Below, in pieces: positions 7,156 through 13,368 of a stretch of 14,407 nucleotides of DNA. The notes under the pieces were generated by a model. The model was not told the origin of the DNA and ran no database searches. It saw only the letters and a program-made list of their open reading frames with translations. The stretch comes from Thermoplasmatales archaeon ex4484_36 (GTDB lineage: Archaea; Thermoplasmatota; Penumbrarchaeia; Penumbrarchaeales; EX4484-36). Location: contig NJDV01000099.1 of the NCBI GenBank assembly GCA_002254765.1, positions 1-14,407 of the forward strand, read 5' to 3'. Each line of letters begins with the position of its first letter. Within the stretch, counting starts at the first letter, position 1. A program made the position numbers and the translations under genes.

Positions 7156-7706
7156 GGGCGAAAGAGATGGTGGAGAAAGAAGAGGGAATTGAGGTAAACC
7201 TCCTCTCAAGGGAGCTCTTGAGGGAGCTGGAAGATAAGGTGGGCTTTATACTTAAGGAGATCAAGAAAGGAAAGGTTATGGTGCTCGAGGAGGGCCTTAC
7301 CGCGGAGGAACAGGTAGACCTCATTCAGAGGACCATGAGGGAGATAGACCAGGACTCCTTTATCGGTGTTGAGGCCCCCGGATTTCACACCCCGGGGGCG
7401 AAGCTCTCCTTCCTGGCTAGACTTCTTCGGAGAACCCCGCCTCCCAGGATGATGGTCATAGGGCCTGCTAGATTGCTTAAGACCATAAAGAAGGACGGCA
7501 GAAGCATACGGGCCCTCATTGTGACGAGGACCCCCTCGGGGCACCTCTCCATTACCCCCCCGGAGGAGGCTAAGAGGGTAGTTGAAGGGGTGGAGGAGGT
7601 AGAAGAAGGGCCTGAGGAGGAGATAACCGTTGAAGAGGAGGCAGGTGAGGAGGTGGGGGTGGTTGGTCCCGGAGAGGAGAGCGAAGAGGAAGAGATTTGG
7701 GAGTGA
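7152..7706 (+). CDS. arvB: DUF2073 protein ArvB (OapB)
   Basis: A 184-aa protein starting at GTG 7152, inside the arvA stop. The N-terminal ~135 residues match the DUF2073 (OapB/ArvB) pattern as I know it: a helical start ([20 protein letters not shown]), then [32 protein letters not shown], the basic segment [19 protein letters not shown], and [14 protein letters not shown]. The rest (about 137-184) is a very acidic low-complexity tail rich in Glu, ending [10 protein letters not shown]. Family members are cytosolic partners of the ArvA GTPase; their biochemical activity is not established. Strict overlap with arvA suggests translational coupling and a stoichiometric partner. A G/C hairpin follows the stop directly, marking the end of this transcription unit. 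Confidence 0.85.
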   Translation: MRAKEMVEKEEGIEVNLLSRELLRELEDKVGFILKEIKKGKVMVLEEGLTAEEQVDLIQRTMREIDQDSFIGVEAPGFHTPGAKLSFLARLLRRTPPPRMMVIGPARLLKTIKKDGRSIRALIVTRTPSGHLSITPPEEAKRVVEGVEEVEEGPEEEITVEEEAGEEVGVVGPGEESEEEEIWE

Positions 7707-7708
7707 AA

Positions 7709-7725
7709 GGGGGATGGATCCCCCC
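7709..7725 (+). terminator. hairpin right after arvB, probable terminator
   Basis: GGGGGATGGATCCCCCC starts three bases after the arvB stop. The arms GGGGGA/TCCCCC can pair around a four-base loop (or one pair more with a shorter loop). A T-rich stretch follows about 20 bases later (CATTTTCATATTG). Archaeal termination mainly needs T-runs, so the hairpin itself may act in mRNA 3'-end protection instead. Confidence 0.4.
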
Positions 7726-8210
7726 GGCCACATCCATTTTCATATTGTGTAATGCTGTGTTGCATAATTGGAATTAAACCACCATTAATGGAAACATTCC
7801 TACTGGTTATGACCTCACATCCAAAACTCTTTTCACTCTATCATACCCGCTTTAAGGAGAGGAAAAGAGAAAACGCACAGGTGACCATATTATGGCAACA
7901 CCATAGGAGACCTATTCCGATTTTGCCAATCCATGCAAGTTTGCCCTCATTCACCTGTTCCTGCAGAAGAGGGGGAACCTGGGGACGCAACTCCCTCTTT
8001 CATAAGCAGAATAGCCTCCCACCAGGGGATTTAGGCATGGGGTACTTTTAACTTCCATGGAAAAAACGCAGAGGAAGCCACAATACGCCCCACGGACGGC
8101 CCTGCGGGGAGAGTCTCAGCAATCGTCAGCTCTTCTAAACTTTTAATGTAAGAAATTCTGGTCCTCTTCTAAATATAGATAGCTCTGCAGTACTGGGGGA
8201 TATTAAGGCT
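7726..8210. other. non-coding stretch between arvB and the AT-rich island
   Basis: About 480 bases without convincing coding sequence. The longest open frame (7752-8051, 99 codons) has no domain-like pattern and starts inside repeat copy R1. The stretch holds repeat R1 (7758-7775) and shows a composition change from mixed to AT-rich after about 8140 (CTTTTAATGTAAG, TCTAAATATAGATAG). I see no tRNA, CRISPR or riboswitch-like structure in it. Confidence 0.5.
7758..7775 (+). repeat. 18-bp dispersed repeat, copy R1
   Basis: TGTTGCATAATTGGAATT. It differs from copy R2 (9878-9895) at a single base and is in the same orientation. Extended to the left, its TGCTGTGTTGCATAATT also matches the inverted copy R3 (10135-10152). 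It lies just outside the left flank of the AT-rich island. Confidence 0.75.
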
Positions 8211-8232
8211 TTTTATACCATGTAACGTTACA
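8211..8232 (+). promoter_or_regulatory. TATA box followed by a 12-bp perfect palindrome
   Basis: TTTTATA at 8211-8217 is followed by TGTAACGTTACA at 8221-8232, an exact palindrome lying between the TATA box and the expected transcription start. An operator at this place could block initiation. An ATG sits at 8239, about 25 bases from the TATA box, but it opens a 52-codon frame that is out of register with the LamG coding frame. Confidence 0.4.
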
Positions 8233-9114
8233 CACTGTATGGTGAAAGAGCGCACGCATCTACAAACTGGAATCACAATATTGACTATTATACAACCCAT
8301 TATTTCCATATTGGTCGTAGGTCTGACACAGAATGGGGTGCATTTCAATTTTATGGATACATCGACGAGGTGCGTATATCTAATTATCCTAAGTTAATTG
8401 GATCCTTTATTGCAAGATATTCGTTTGAAGTATCAGCAACTAATGATGATGCGTTTGGTTACAACGATATTGATTATTGTTCTGCTGTTCGAAGTAGTGG
8501 AACCACAATGTTTGGGAACTATTATTTACAATTTGATGGTGTTGATGATTGTCTACGAATAGACGATATATCTAACAATGAAAGAGACATAACATTTACA
8601 GCAGAATCATTCACTATAGAAGTATGGATTAATGCAACAACAATAGAAGGCTCAAAGAATTATGCAATCCTATATAAAGGGGATTCTAGTACCATTTATT
8701 ATGAACTTTATCTTTCTGGAAATGGAAAGTCGACATATTTCGGTATGAGGCTTGGTACGGGCTGGACTCAATGGATTAGTAGCCCTACAAATTCAATCCA
8801 GACCAACACTTTATACCACATCACTGCGATATGGGATGAAAAATATGAAAAAAATGTCTCTTTACATCAACGGGCAGATTGTTGATTATTATCGCAGTTC
8901 GTCTTCCACTGCAAGTGCAATCGATCCATCCACGACAGGTTTGTATATTGGCTACTCTCCGCACTCCTCAAGAGACTACTATTCCGGATTAATAGATGAA
9001 GTGGTTATCTTCAACTATCCAAAGTATCTTCACAACGATATAGACGGGGACACAAATCCAGATGTTTACGAAGCAGAAAGCGGTACAAACCTATATGATT
9101 CTAGTGATTGGTGA
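8226..9114 (+). pseudogene. LamG/concanavalin A-like lectin domain surface protein, truncated and frameshifted
   Basis: The frame from 8226 to 8885 has no proper start (first GTG at 8370), yet it encodes the tail of one LamG domain (HIGRRSD..., then FYGYIDEVRIS) followed by most of a second (YYLQFDGVDDCLRI, AESFTIEVWINATT, NTLYHITAIWDE). At the A-run 8848-8854 the reading shifts: one A fewer would join YEK to SLYINGQIVDYYR, which continues in the other frame through YYSGLIDEVVIFNYPK to TGA 9112-9114. The end, DIDGDTNPDVYEAESGTN, resembles a thrombospondin type 3-like calcium-binding motif. LamG proteins are usually large exported or cell-surface adhesins/lectins; here the signal peptide and N-terminal parts are absent. 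Composition is strongly AT-rich. I infer the relic of a larger transferred surface-protein gene. Confidence 0.75.
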
Positions 9115-9142
9115 CCTAAAAATATTATTCTTTATACATTTT

Positions 9143-9832
9143 TTACTTTTTTAATTTAAGTGCGCCGGTATACCTCTTCCATGGAGAGTTTTCATCAAAG
9201 AAATAATAGGAGTCATCCATTATGAATAGCTCGTCTTCCGTTGCGTTAAGTAGATGACAATGGTCAACCCATGCTTTATATGCAGGCGAGGTAGGATACA
9301 TATCATGAAAGAATATTATTTTTAAATTCTGGAATTTAGATAATATTTCAATCTCTTTGGATACTGCATCGTAGGAATGATCCCCATCAACAAAGACGAA
9401 ATCAACGTCTGTTCTGGCAAACTGCGGTAGGACCCTCTTTGAATCTCCTTTTATTATTTCGCAGTTCTTTATACATATGCTTCTAATTCTTGCCTTCAAA
9501 GGCTTAATGTCTATTGAGATTAGTTCTCCATCGTTTCTTTTTAGAGCGTGAGACATATAATATATTCCATAACCATACCAGGATCCTATTTCAATTCCTT
9601 TCTTCAAATTATGCTTTCTGATGGCGTTGTATATGAATAGCATGTCTGAAAACAACGTGGAGCCAACAGGTGCCCAGATTCTTCTTAACTCTGTCATTTC
9701 TTGGACATACTTCCACTCAAGGATAAATGGTTCTTCAATGGGTGTAATTTCTGTTTTCTTTTTCAAAAAATCCTGAAATTGTTTTATTGGGTTAATAAAT
9801 GTGGATGGGGTTTTCATTAGCCAACACCACAT
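9143..9832 (-). CDS. class I SAM-dependent methyltransferase (Methyltransf_24-like)
   Basis: A small methyltransferase with SAM-binding motif I GIEIGSWYGYGIYYMS, an acidic strand ISIDIKP, and the characteristic VFVDGDHSYDAVSKEI followed by IIFFHDMYP, the pattern of Methyltransf_24/cephalosporin-hydroxylase-like enzymes that often sit in surface glycan clusters. The open frame reaches TTG 9850, but TTTAAATA (9851-9858, minus strand) is a good TATA box about 23 bases before ATG 9832, so a leaderless start at ATG 9832 is preferred; ATG 9817 is another option. It has no partner genes here, so the substrate (sugar, lipid or small molecule) cannot be named. Composition is AT-rich like the LamG relic, on which it converges. 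Stop codon TAA at 9143. Confidence 0.82.
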   Translation of the reverse strand: MWCWLMKTPSTFINPIKQFQDFLKKKTEITPIEEPFILEWKYVQEMTELRRIWAPVGSTLFSDMLFIYNAIRKHNLKKGIEIGSWYGYGIYYMSHALKRNDGELISIDIKPLKARIRSICIKNCEIIKGDSKRVLPQFARTDVDFVFVDGDHSYDAVSKEIEILSKFQNLKIIFFHDMYPTSPAYKAWVDHCHLLNATEDELFIMDDSYYFFDENSPWKRYTGALKLKK

Positions 9833-9850
9833 ATGGGTATATCCATCCAA

Positions 9851-9858
9851 TATTTAAA
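9851..9858 (-). promoter_or_regulatory. TATA box of the methyltransferase gene
   Basis: TTTAAATA on the minus strand, 18 bases before ATG 9832 (about 23 from its centre), in an AT-rich stretch that has repeat R2 at its upstream side. The spacing fits a leaderless transcript and decides the start over TTG 9850. Confidence 0.45.
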
Positions 9859-9877
9859 TCTTCCAGTTTAAATTCTA

Positions 9878-9895
9878 TGTTGCATGATTGGAATT
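9878..9895 (+). repeat. 18-bp dispersed repeat, copy R2
   Basis: TGTTGCATGATTGGAATT, 17 of 18 bases identical to R1 (7758-7775) and in direct orientation. It lies upstream of the methyltransferase promoter, at the right limit of the AT-rich island. Confidence 0.75.
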
Positions 9896-10134
9896 TTAAT
9901 GAAGGGGGTGTGGCATGGATGCATCTCAAAAGAGACGGAATATGAAAAAGGATGCCGGGCAGGATCTATCCTCTCGGCCATTAAAAGGAGGTTGGGGAAG
10001 GAGTGAGAGATGGTAGGTACGGGAGAGATGTTCAGGGAAGTAGAGATGGGAATAATGATCTCTCACATGCTGCTCAGCATATAAAGCTGCCCCTCCACCT
10101 AAAATGGGGAGAGAGAGTAGCGTCTACCGTAAGG
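9896..10134. other. non-coding stretch with one possible tiny ORF
   Basis: No domain-sized gene. A frame at 10010-10084 (24 codons, MVGTGEMFREVEMG...) is preceded by AAGGAGTG at 9998-10005, a reasonable Shine-Dalgarno, but has no recognisable content. A short inverted repeat ATGCTG-CT-CAGCAT lies at 10067-10080. Composition returns to mixed/G-rich here, so this looks like host DNA. Confidence 0.35.
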
Positions 10135-10152
10135 AATTATGCAACACTGCAG
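10135..10152 (-). repeat. dispersed repeat, inverted copy R3
   Basis: On the minus strand it reads CTGCAGTGTTGCATAATT, matching 16 of 18 bases with 7752-7769 (ATGCTGTGTTGCATAATT). R1 and R3 thus form an imperfect inverted pair about 2.4 kb apart that encloses the island. Confidence 0.65.
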
Positions 10153-10172
10153 TGTGTAAAAATCCTTAAATA
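10144..10172 (+). promoter_or_regulatory. promoter of the PKD-protein gene with a 12-bp palindrome
   Basis: ACACTGCAGTGT (10144-10155) is an exact palindrome placed about 10 bases before a TATA-like CTTAAATA (10165-10172). The GTG at 10195 is about 25 bases beyond the box, fitting a leaderless start. The palindrome could be an operator or activator site; it overlaps repeat copy R3. Confidence 0.45.
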
Positions 10173-10194
10173 GATAAAAATTCTTCTCCGCATA

Positions 10195-11682
10195 GTGGTT
10201 CTTATGCCCTGGAAGAGAACACTCTTAGGGCCTCTTTTGGTAGGCATAGTACTCTTCACAATCCTCCTCCCCACCTCACGGGTGCCGGATAGGGGTTTCG
10301 GCGGTCTTCTATGGGCGGTGGGTGTTGATGGGGGGAATCCCCCTGTAGCCATTATAAATGCCAGCGCCAGAGACGTGGCCAAAGGGGAGGAGATAACCTT
10401 CAACGGCCCGATAGGAGTGCCGGTGACGTTTGTGGGAAACGCCACCGACCCCGACGGGGATGAGATACTTTCCTATGTCTGGGACTTCGGAGATGGGGGC
10501 AGAGCGGAGGGTAGAGTGGTGAATCATACCTTCAACCAGTCGGGAATTTTCTATGTGACCGTATACGCCTCCGACGGAATGGACACTGGAACATACAAGA
10601 CGCCAGTGAAGGTTCTACCCAACAAGCCTCCTGTGGCAGAGGGTGGAGAGGACTGCTACCTCTACAACTTGACGGTGACTCTCTCTGCCGAGAAATCCAA
10701 GGATCCGGAGAACCATACCTTGACATATGAGTGGGATCTGGGGGACGGCACAAACGCCACCGGTATTGAAGTGACCCACACCTATCCCGCCCTTGGGACC
10801 TATAGGGTTGTTCTGACAGTGAGAGACCCCTACGGCGGTGTTTCCCGGGACACATTCCTTCTTCACATTCTGGATTATGAGACCTTCCATCCCCAATGGG
10901 TCAGGGTCAATCGCAGCTACAGCTCCGAGGATGGCGTTGAGATGGGAATGCTTATCCTTATGGAGGGAAGAACCCTCGAAGGCACCTGGTTTCAATATTA
11001 TTATAGTGAGGGGGACGGGTACAGAGTCTACGAGCTGGACTTCCCGAGAGGGACCGTACTGAACATCAGTGTCAAGGTTACTGAGGGTTCCCCCATAGAC
11101 GTGTTTATTCTTGATGAGGAGAATATGAACATCTACAGCTCGCCCCTCTATCCTCTAGTTGAGGAGCCCGTATATGCGGAGCTCATGTGGCTTGAAACGA
11201 CGGGGTTCTGTGAGAAGGTGTCCGTGGACAAGAAGCTCTACCTTGTGGTGGACAACAACAACCGCTTTAGCAATGGTGCGGACCCCGAAGATGTGGTCTA
11301 CTACCATGTCGAAATATCCCCCGTGGGGGGAGGAGAGAAAGATGAGAGGGAAGGCAACGATGAAGATGAGGGGGATGTGGAGATAAATAAGTCGGGGGCC
11401 CGCAGAGTGGCCGCGATAGTATCTATAATGGTGATCATCATAGCTATCGTCGTCCTTCTCATCATTGCCATGATGCAGAGGGGAGGATCGTCTAAAGAGC
11501 TTCCCCAGACCCCTTCGCCGAGCGAACCCCCCGCCGTGGGGGCGAAGAGCGCCATCGCCCATTCCCCTCCGGAGAGCGGCGGCTGGGGGATGTACGCCCC
11601 AACGGAGAACATCACCCCTGGGGACTCTGAGGAAGAGGTGGATCTGGACAGGCTCTGGAAAGAGGCAGGTCTTGATAAGTAA
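10195..11682 (+). CDS. PKD-domain cell-surface protein with C-terminal membrane anchor
   Basis: A 495-aa exported protein. A hydrophobic signal/anchor segment lies at residues 9-27 (TLLGPLLVGIVLFTILLP). Two PKD (Ig-like) domains follow: about 49-130, with WDFGDGG at 96-102, and about 143-225, with WDLGDGT at 180-186. Then comes a beta-rich domain of about 150 residues (YRVYELDFPRGTVLNISV, IDVFILDEENMNIY, KKLYLVVDNNN), similar to jelly-roll/PPC-type domains of euryarchaeal surface proteins. An acidic linker (DEREGNDEDEGDVE) leads to a membrane helix near 405-427 (VAAIVSIMVIIIAIVVLLII) and a 65-residue Pro/Ser-rich cytoplasmic tail ending EEEVDLDRLWKEAGLDK. Many NxT/NxS sites could be glycosylated. 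It lies between arvB and arvC, transcribed in the same direction but from its own promoter. GTG 10195 or ATG 10204 may start it. Ligand unknown. Confidence 0.88.
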   Translation: MVLMPWKRTLLGPLLVGIVLFTILLPTSRVPDRGFGGLLWAVGVDGGNPPVAIINASARDVAKGEEITFNGPIGVPVTFVGNATDPDGDEILSYVWDFGDGGRAEGRVVNHTFNQSGIFYVTVYASDGMDTGTYKTPVKVLPNKPPVAEGGEDCYLYNLTVTLSAEKSKDPENHTLTYEWDLGDGTNATGIEVTHTYPALGTYRVVLTVRDPYGGVSRDTFLLHILDYETFHPQWVRVNRSYSSEDGVEMGMLILMEGRTLEGTWFQYYYSEGDGYRVYELDFPRGTVLNISVKVTEGSPIDVFILDEENMNIYSSPLYPLVEEPVYAELMWLETTGFCEKVSVDKKLYLVVDNNNRFSNGADPEDVVYYHVEISPVGGGEKDEREGNDEDEGDVEINKSGARRVAAIVSIMVIIIAIVVLLIIAMMQRGGSSKELPQTPSPSEPPAVGAKSAIAHSPPESGGWGMYAPTENITPGDSEEEVDLDRLWKEAGLDK

Positions 11683-11740
11683 GGTCTTAAGCCGCCTGGT
11701 GAGGAGTGAATCATTGGTCTTTTTTGAAGAGAGGGCAAAG

Positions 11741-11747
11741 TAAATAT
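11741..11747 (+). promoter_or_regulatory. TATA-like box upstream of arvC
   Basis: TAAATAT lies about 30 bases before the arvC ATG (11777) in the 94-base gap after the PKD gene. A T-run (CTTTTTTGAAG, 11720-11729) before it may end the PKD transcript. It suggests arvC has its own promoter rather than depending on the arvA promoter. Confidence 0.4.
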
Positions 11748-11776
11748 CCCCGGGAGAGTATTGGTGGTCGAGTGAA

Positions 11777-12394
11777 ATGCCACATCAGTGTCTTAACTGC
11801 GGCAGGATCATCCCCAAGGGGAGCGATGAGATATTAAAGGGGTGCAGGGAGTGCGGCGGGCGGAAGTTCATGTATGTGGACAAGCCCCTGGACGATGAGA
11901 GGAGGGTGGAGATCAAAAGAAAGGCTGAGAGGATTAGGGAGGATATCCTGCGGAGGAGCGACAACGAGCTTGTGGAGCTCATCCGGGAGAAGGGTGTGAG
12001 GGAGGTTTCCAAGGAGATGGGTGAGGGCTGGGTGAGGGTGAGCGAGAAGGACCTTCTCCCTCCTGAGGAGGTGGGCTATGAGGTTGTGAAGCCCCAGCGT
12101 AAGCACCCCACGGCCCAGGAGCTCCTGCGGGAGATCGATCGGAAGACGGGCTTCCGGGAGGAGCCCCCGCCCCCCAAGAGGCCGGAAAGACGCAAGGCTA
12201 AGGCCAGGAGGGTCAGAGGAGTCAAGAGGAAGAGGAGGGAGAAGACGCCGGATGTTGTGACAATTGTGGAGAGAGGGGTCTATGAGATAGATGTAAAGAA
12301 GCTCTTGGAGAGGAGCCCCATCATCGTCCAGAAGGACGGAACATACCTCATTCATCTCCCTTCTCTCTTCGGGGTGAAGGAGGAGGAGAAGTGA
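11777..12394 (+). CDS. arvC: zinc-ribbon protein ArvC (OapC family)
   Basis: A 205-aa protein. The N-terminus is a zinc ribbon with Cys5-x2-Cys8 and Cys23-x2-Cys26 (HQCLNCGR...GCRECGG). A charged helical middle follows (RRVEIKRKAERIREDIL), then a Lys/Arg/Pro-rich linker at about 130-160 (RKAKARRVRGVKRKRRE), and a conserved C-terminal beta element VVTIVERGVYEIDVKKLLE and KDGTYLIHLPSLF. This layout is that of the Zn-ribbon COG3364/OapC-ArvC family, encoded with the ArvA GTPase and DUF2073 protein in Euryarchaeota and linked to vesicle formation. The strongly basic linker could bind nucleic acid or the acidic ArvB tail. It overlaps the next gene by four bases (GTGA at 12391-12394). Family call from motifs and neighbourhood. 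Confidence 0.85.
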   Translation: MPHQCLNCGRIIPKGSDEILKGCRECGGRKFMYVDKPLDDERRVEIKRKAERIREDILRRSDNELVELIREKGVREVSKEMGEGWVRVSEKDLLPPEEVGYEVVKPQRKHPTAQELLREIDRKTGFREEPPPPKRPERRKAKARRVRGVKRKRREKTPDVVTIVERGVYEIDVKKLLERSPIIVQKDGTYLIHLPSLFGVKEEEK

Positions 12395-12979
12395 TTCCCG
12401 CCCTCATAACAGTGCTTGTTCTCTCCTTCTCTTTGGGCGTATTGAAAGGCACCCAAATATGCGGATTCGCCTGCGGGGCAGCGGTCCTGCTGGCCAGCAA
12501 GGGGAAGAACCGAAGGAGATACGTCACCCTCTTTCTCCTGACAAGGGTAGGACTCATGGCGCTCCTGGGACTGGCTGTTGGCGCGACGCTATCGTTCATC
12601 TACGCCGTGGGAGCGGCCCTTGAGCTCTTCGTTTACATATCGGCGGCCCTCTATACCGCCGTCAAAGGGGCCTGTTGGTCTGGCCCTACTCCTGTCCATT
12701 GGATGCGTGGGAGAGGTGACATTTCTTGAAGGTGCTCTCCTGACAACCCTTGCAACGGCCACCCCCCACACACCCCTCCTCGTCACACCGCTCTCCTTCA
12801 CCCTCTTCGCTGTGGGAATGAACCTCCCCATTCTTCCCGTGGGGCTACTTAAGGATAGCCATTTCAGGTTTCTTGAGAGAAGGCCTGTCCTCTACATGGT
12901 ATTACCTGTAACCTCCGTGGTTGTGGGGATGCTTCTCCTGGTCCGCTACGCTCCACTTCTTCTCTCCGTGATCCTATAA
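12391..12979 (+). CDS. polytopic membrane protein, frameshifted (about 195 aa when joined)
   Basis: The first frame starts at GTG 12391 inside the arvC stop and encodes hydrophobic helices (IPALITVLVLSFSLGVL, TQICGFACGAAVLLA, LTRVGLMALLGLAVGATLSF, YAVGAALELFVYISAALY). Near 12664-12670 (AAAGGGG) it loses sense and stops at 12729. The next frame carries on with KGPVGLALLLSIGCVGEVTF, TPLSFTLFAVGMNLPIL, KDSHFRFLERRP, VLYMVLPVTSVVVGMLLLV and ends at TAA 12977-12979. Deleting one base in the run joins both parts into a six- or seven-helix protein. The Cys-containing GTQICGFACGA loop recalls DsbD/CcdA-like or DUF2162-like transporters, but I cannot place it firmly. Tight coupling with arvC suggests a membrane partner of that protein. 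The frameshift could be a consensus error in the homopolymer. Confidence 0.7.
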
Positions 12980-12988
12980 CCCAAAAAG

Positions 12989-12996
12989 GTTTAATT
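12989..12996 (+). promoter_or_regulatory. TATA-like box of the RAM-domain operon
   Basis: GTTTAATT about 40 bases before ATG 13030, with a Shine-Dalgarno-like GAAGGGTGA (13016-13024) just ahead of the start. It would serve the three overlapping genes from 13030 to the right edge. Confidence 0.35.
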
Positions 12997-13029
12997 CCAG
13001 GTTCTCTTTTTTTGAGAAGGGTGAACCGT

Positions 13030-13368
13030 ATGGTGGATAAAAAGAGCGCCGAGATTGACAGGAGCGATATAGAGGAAGCCATGAAATCCTACTATCAGGA
13101 TGAGCCCGTGAAAGCCTTGATAGGGCTGAAAGTGGATACCAAATACACCGATGAGATAGCCAAGGCAGTCTCACTGTACGAAAACATAGTTGACGTATAC
13201 CTTGTGACGGGAGATATGGACCTTCTTCTCAAAGGATACTTTGAGAATTTCAAGGTATTGAAGGATTTCCTCGTCAAGGAGGTTCCCAAGATAACAGGGG
13301 TGAAGGAGACAAAGACCATGCAGGTGGTGACCACCTTCAAGGAGGACGGTAAGGTAATAGATATATGA
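13030..13368 (+). CDS. Lrp/AsnC ligand-binding (RAM) domain protein without DNA-binding domain
   Basis: A 112-aa protein made of one RAM-type alpha/beta domain: VKALIGLKVDTKYTDEIAKA, the central DVYLVTGDMDLLLKGYFENF and KITGVKETKTMQVVTTFK. RAM domains bind amino acids or similar small ligands and assemble as dimers/octamers. The helix-turn-helix half of Lrp regulators is absent, as in stand-alone 'small ligand-binding protein' members, so it may modulate another regulator or an enzyme. ATG 13030 is favoured by GAAGGGTGA (13016-13024); TTG 13012 would add six residues and sits within the T-run. It overlaps the methyltransferase gene by four bases (ATGA), so co-translation is likely, although a functional link is not obvious. 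Confidence 0.85.
   Translation: MVDKKSAEIDRSDIEEAMKSYYQDEPVKALIGLKVDTKYTDEIAKAVSLYENIVDVYLVTGDMDLLLKGYFENFKVLKDFLVKEVPKITGVKETKTMQVVTTFKEDGKVIDI

Larger units (their letters stand above)
8140..9870. other. AT-rich island, probably acquired
   Basis: From about 8140 to 9870 the sequence is markedly AT-rich in both coding and non-coding parts (codons such as AAT, TAT, ATA and GAA dominate), while genes on either side are G/C-rich with C- or G-ending codons. The two genes inside (a LamG fragment and a cell-surface-type methyltransferase) are typical variable-region cargo and lie on opposite strands. It interrupts the expected arvA-arvB-arvC order. No integrase, transposase or tRNA junction is visible, so the mode of entry is unknown. 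Confidence 0.65.

Noticed and set aside
6325..7209. 294-codon minus-strand frame across arvA
   Set aside because: Antisense shadow of a complete GTPase with all G motifs; the minus-strand translation has no domain features.
7752..8051. 99-codon plus-strand frame after arvB
   Set aside because: No recognisable motif, starts inside repeat R1, no Shine-Dalgarno, and its composition is not like the genes on either side.
8239..8397. 52-codon frame with ATG 25 bases after a TATA box, beginning like a signal peptide (MVKERTHLQTGITILTIIQP)
   Set aside because: The same DNA in the neighbouring frame encodes clear LamG text ending in IDEVRIS that joins the second LamG domain; two real frames here are unlikely, so the ATG is probably coincidental.
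9916..10084. Short frames at 9916 (33 codons) and 10010 (24 codons) as genes
   Set aside because: Only the second has a fair Shine-Dalgarno; both are too short and featureless to call, so they are mentioned only within the non-coding entry.
7758..10152. The three repeat copies as a CRISPR array
   Set aside because: Only three copies, over 200 to 2,100 bases apart, in mixed orientation and without regular spacers or cas genes.
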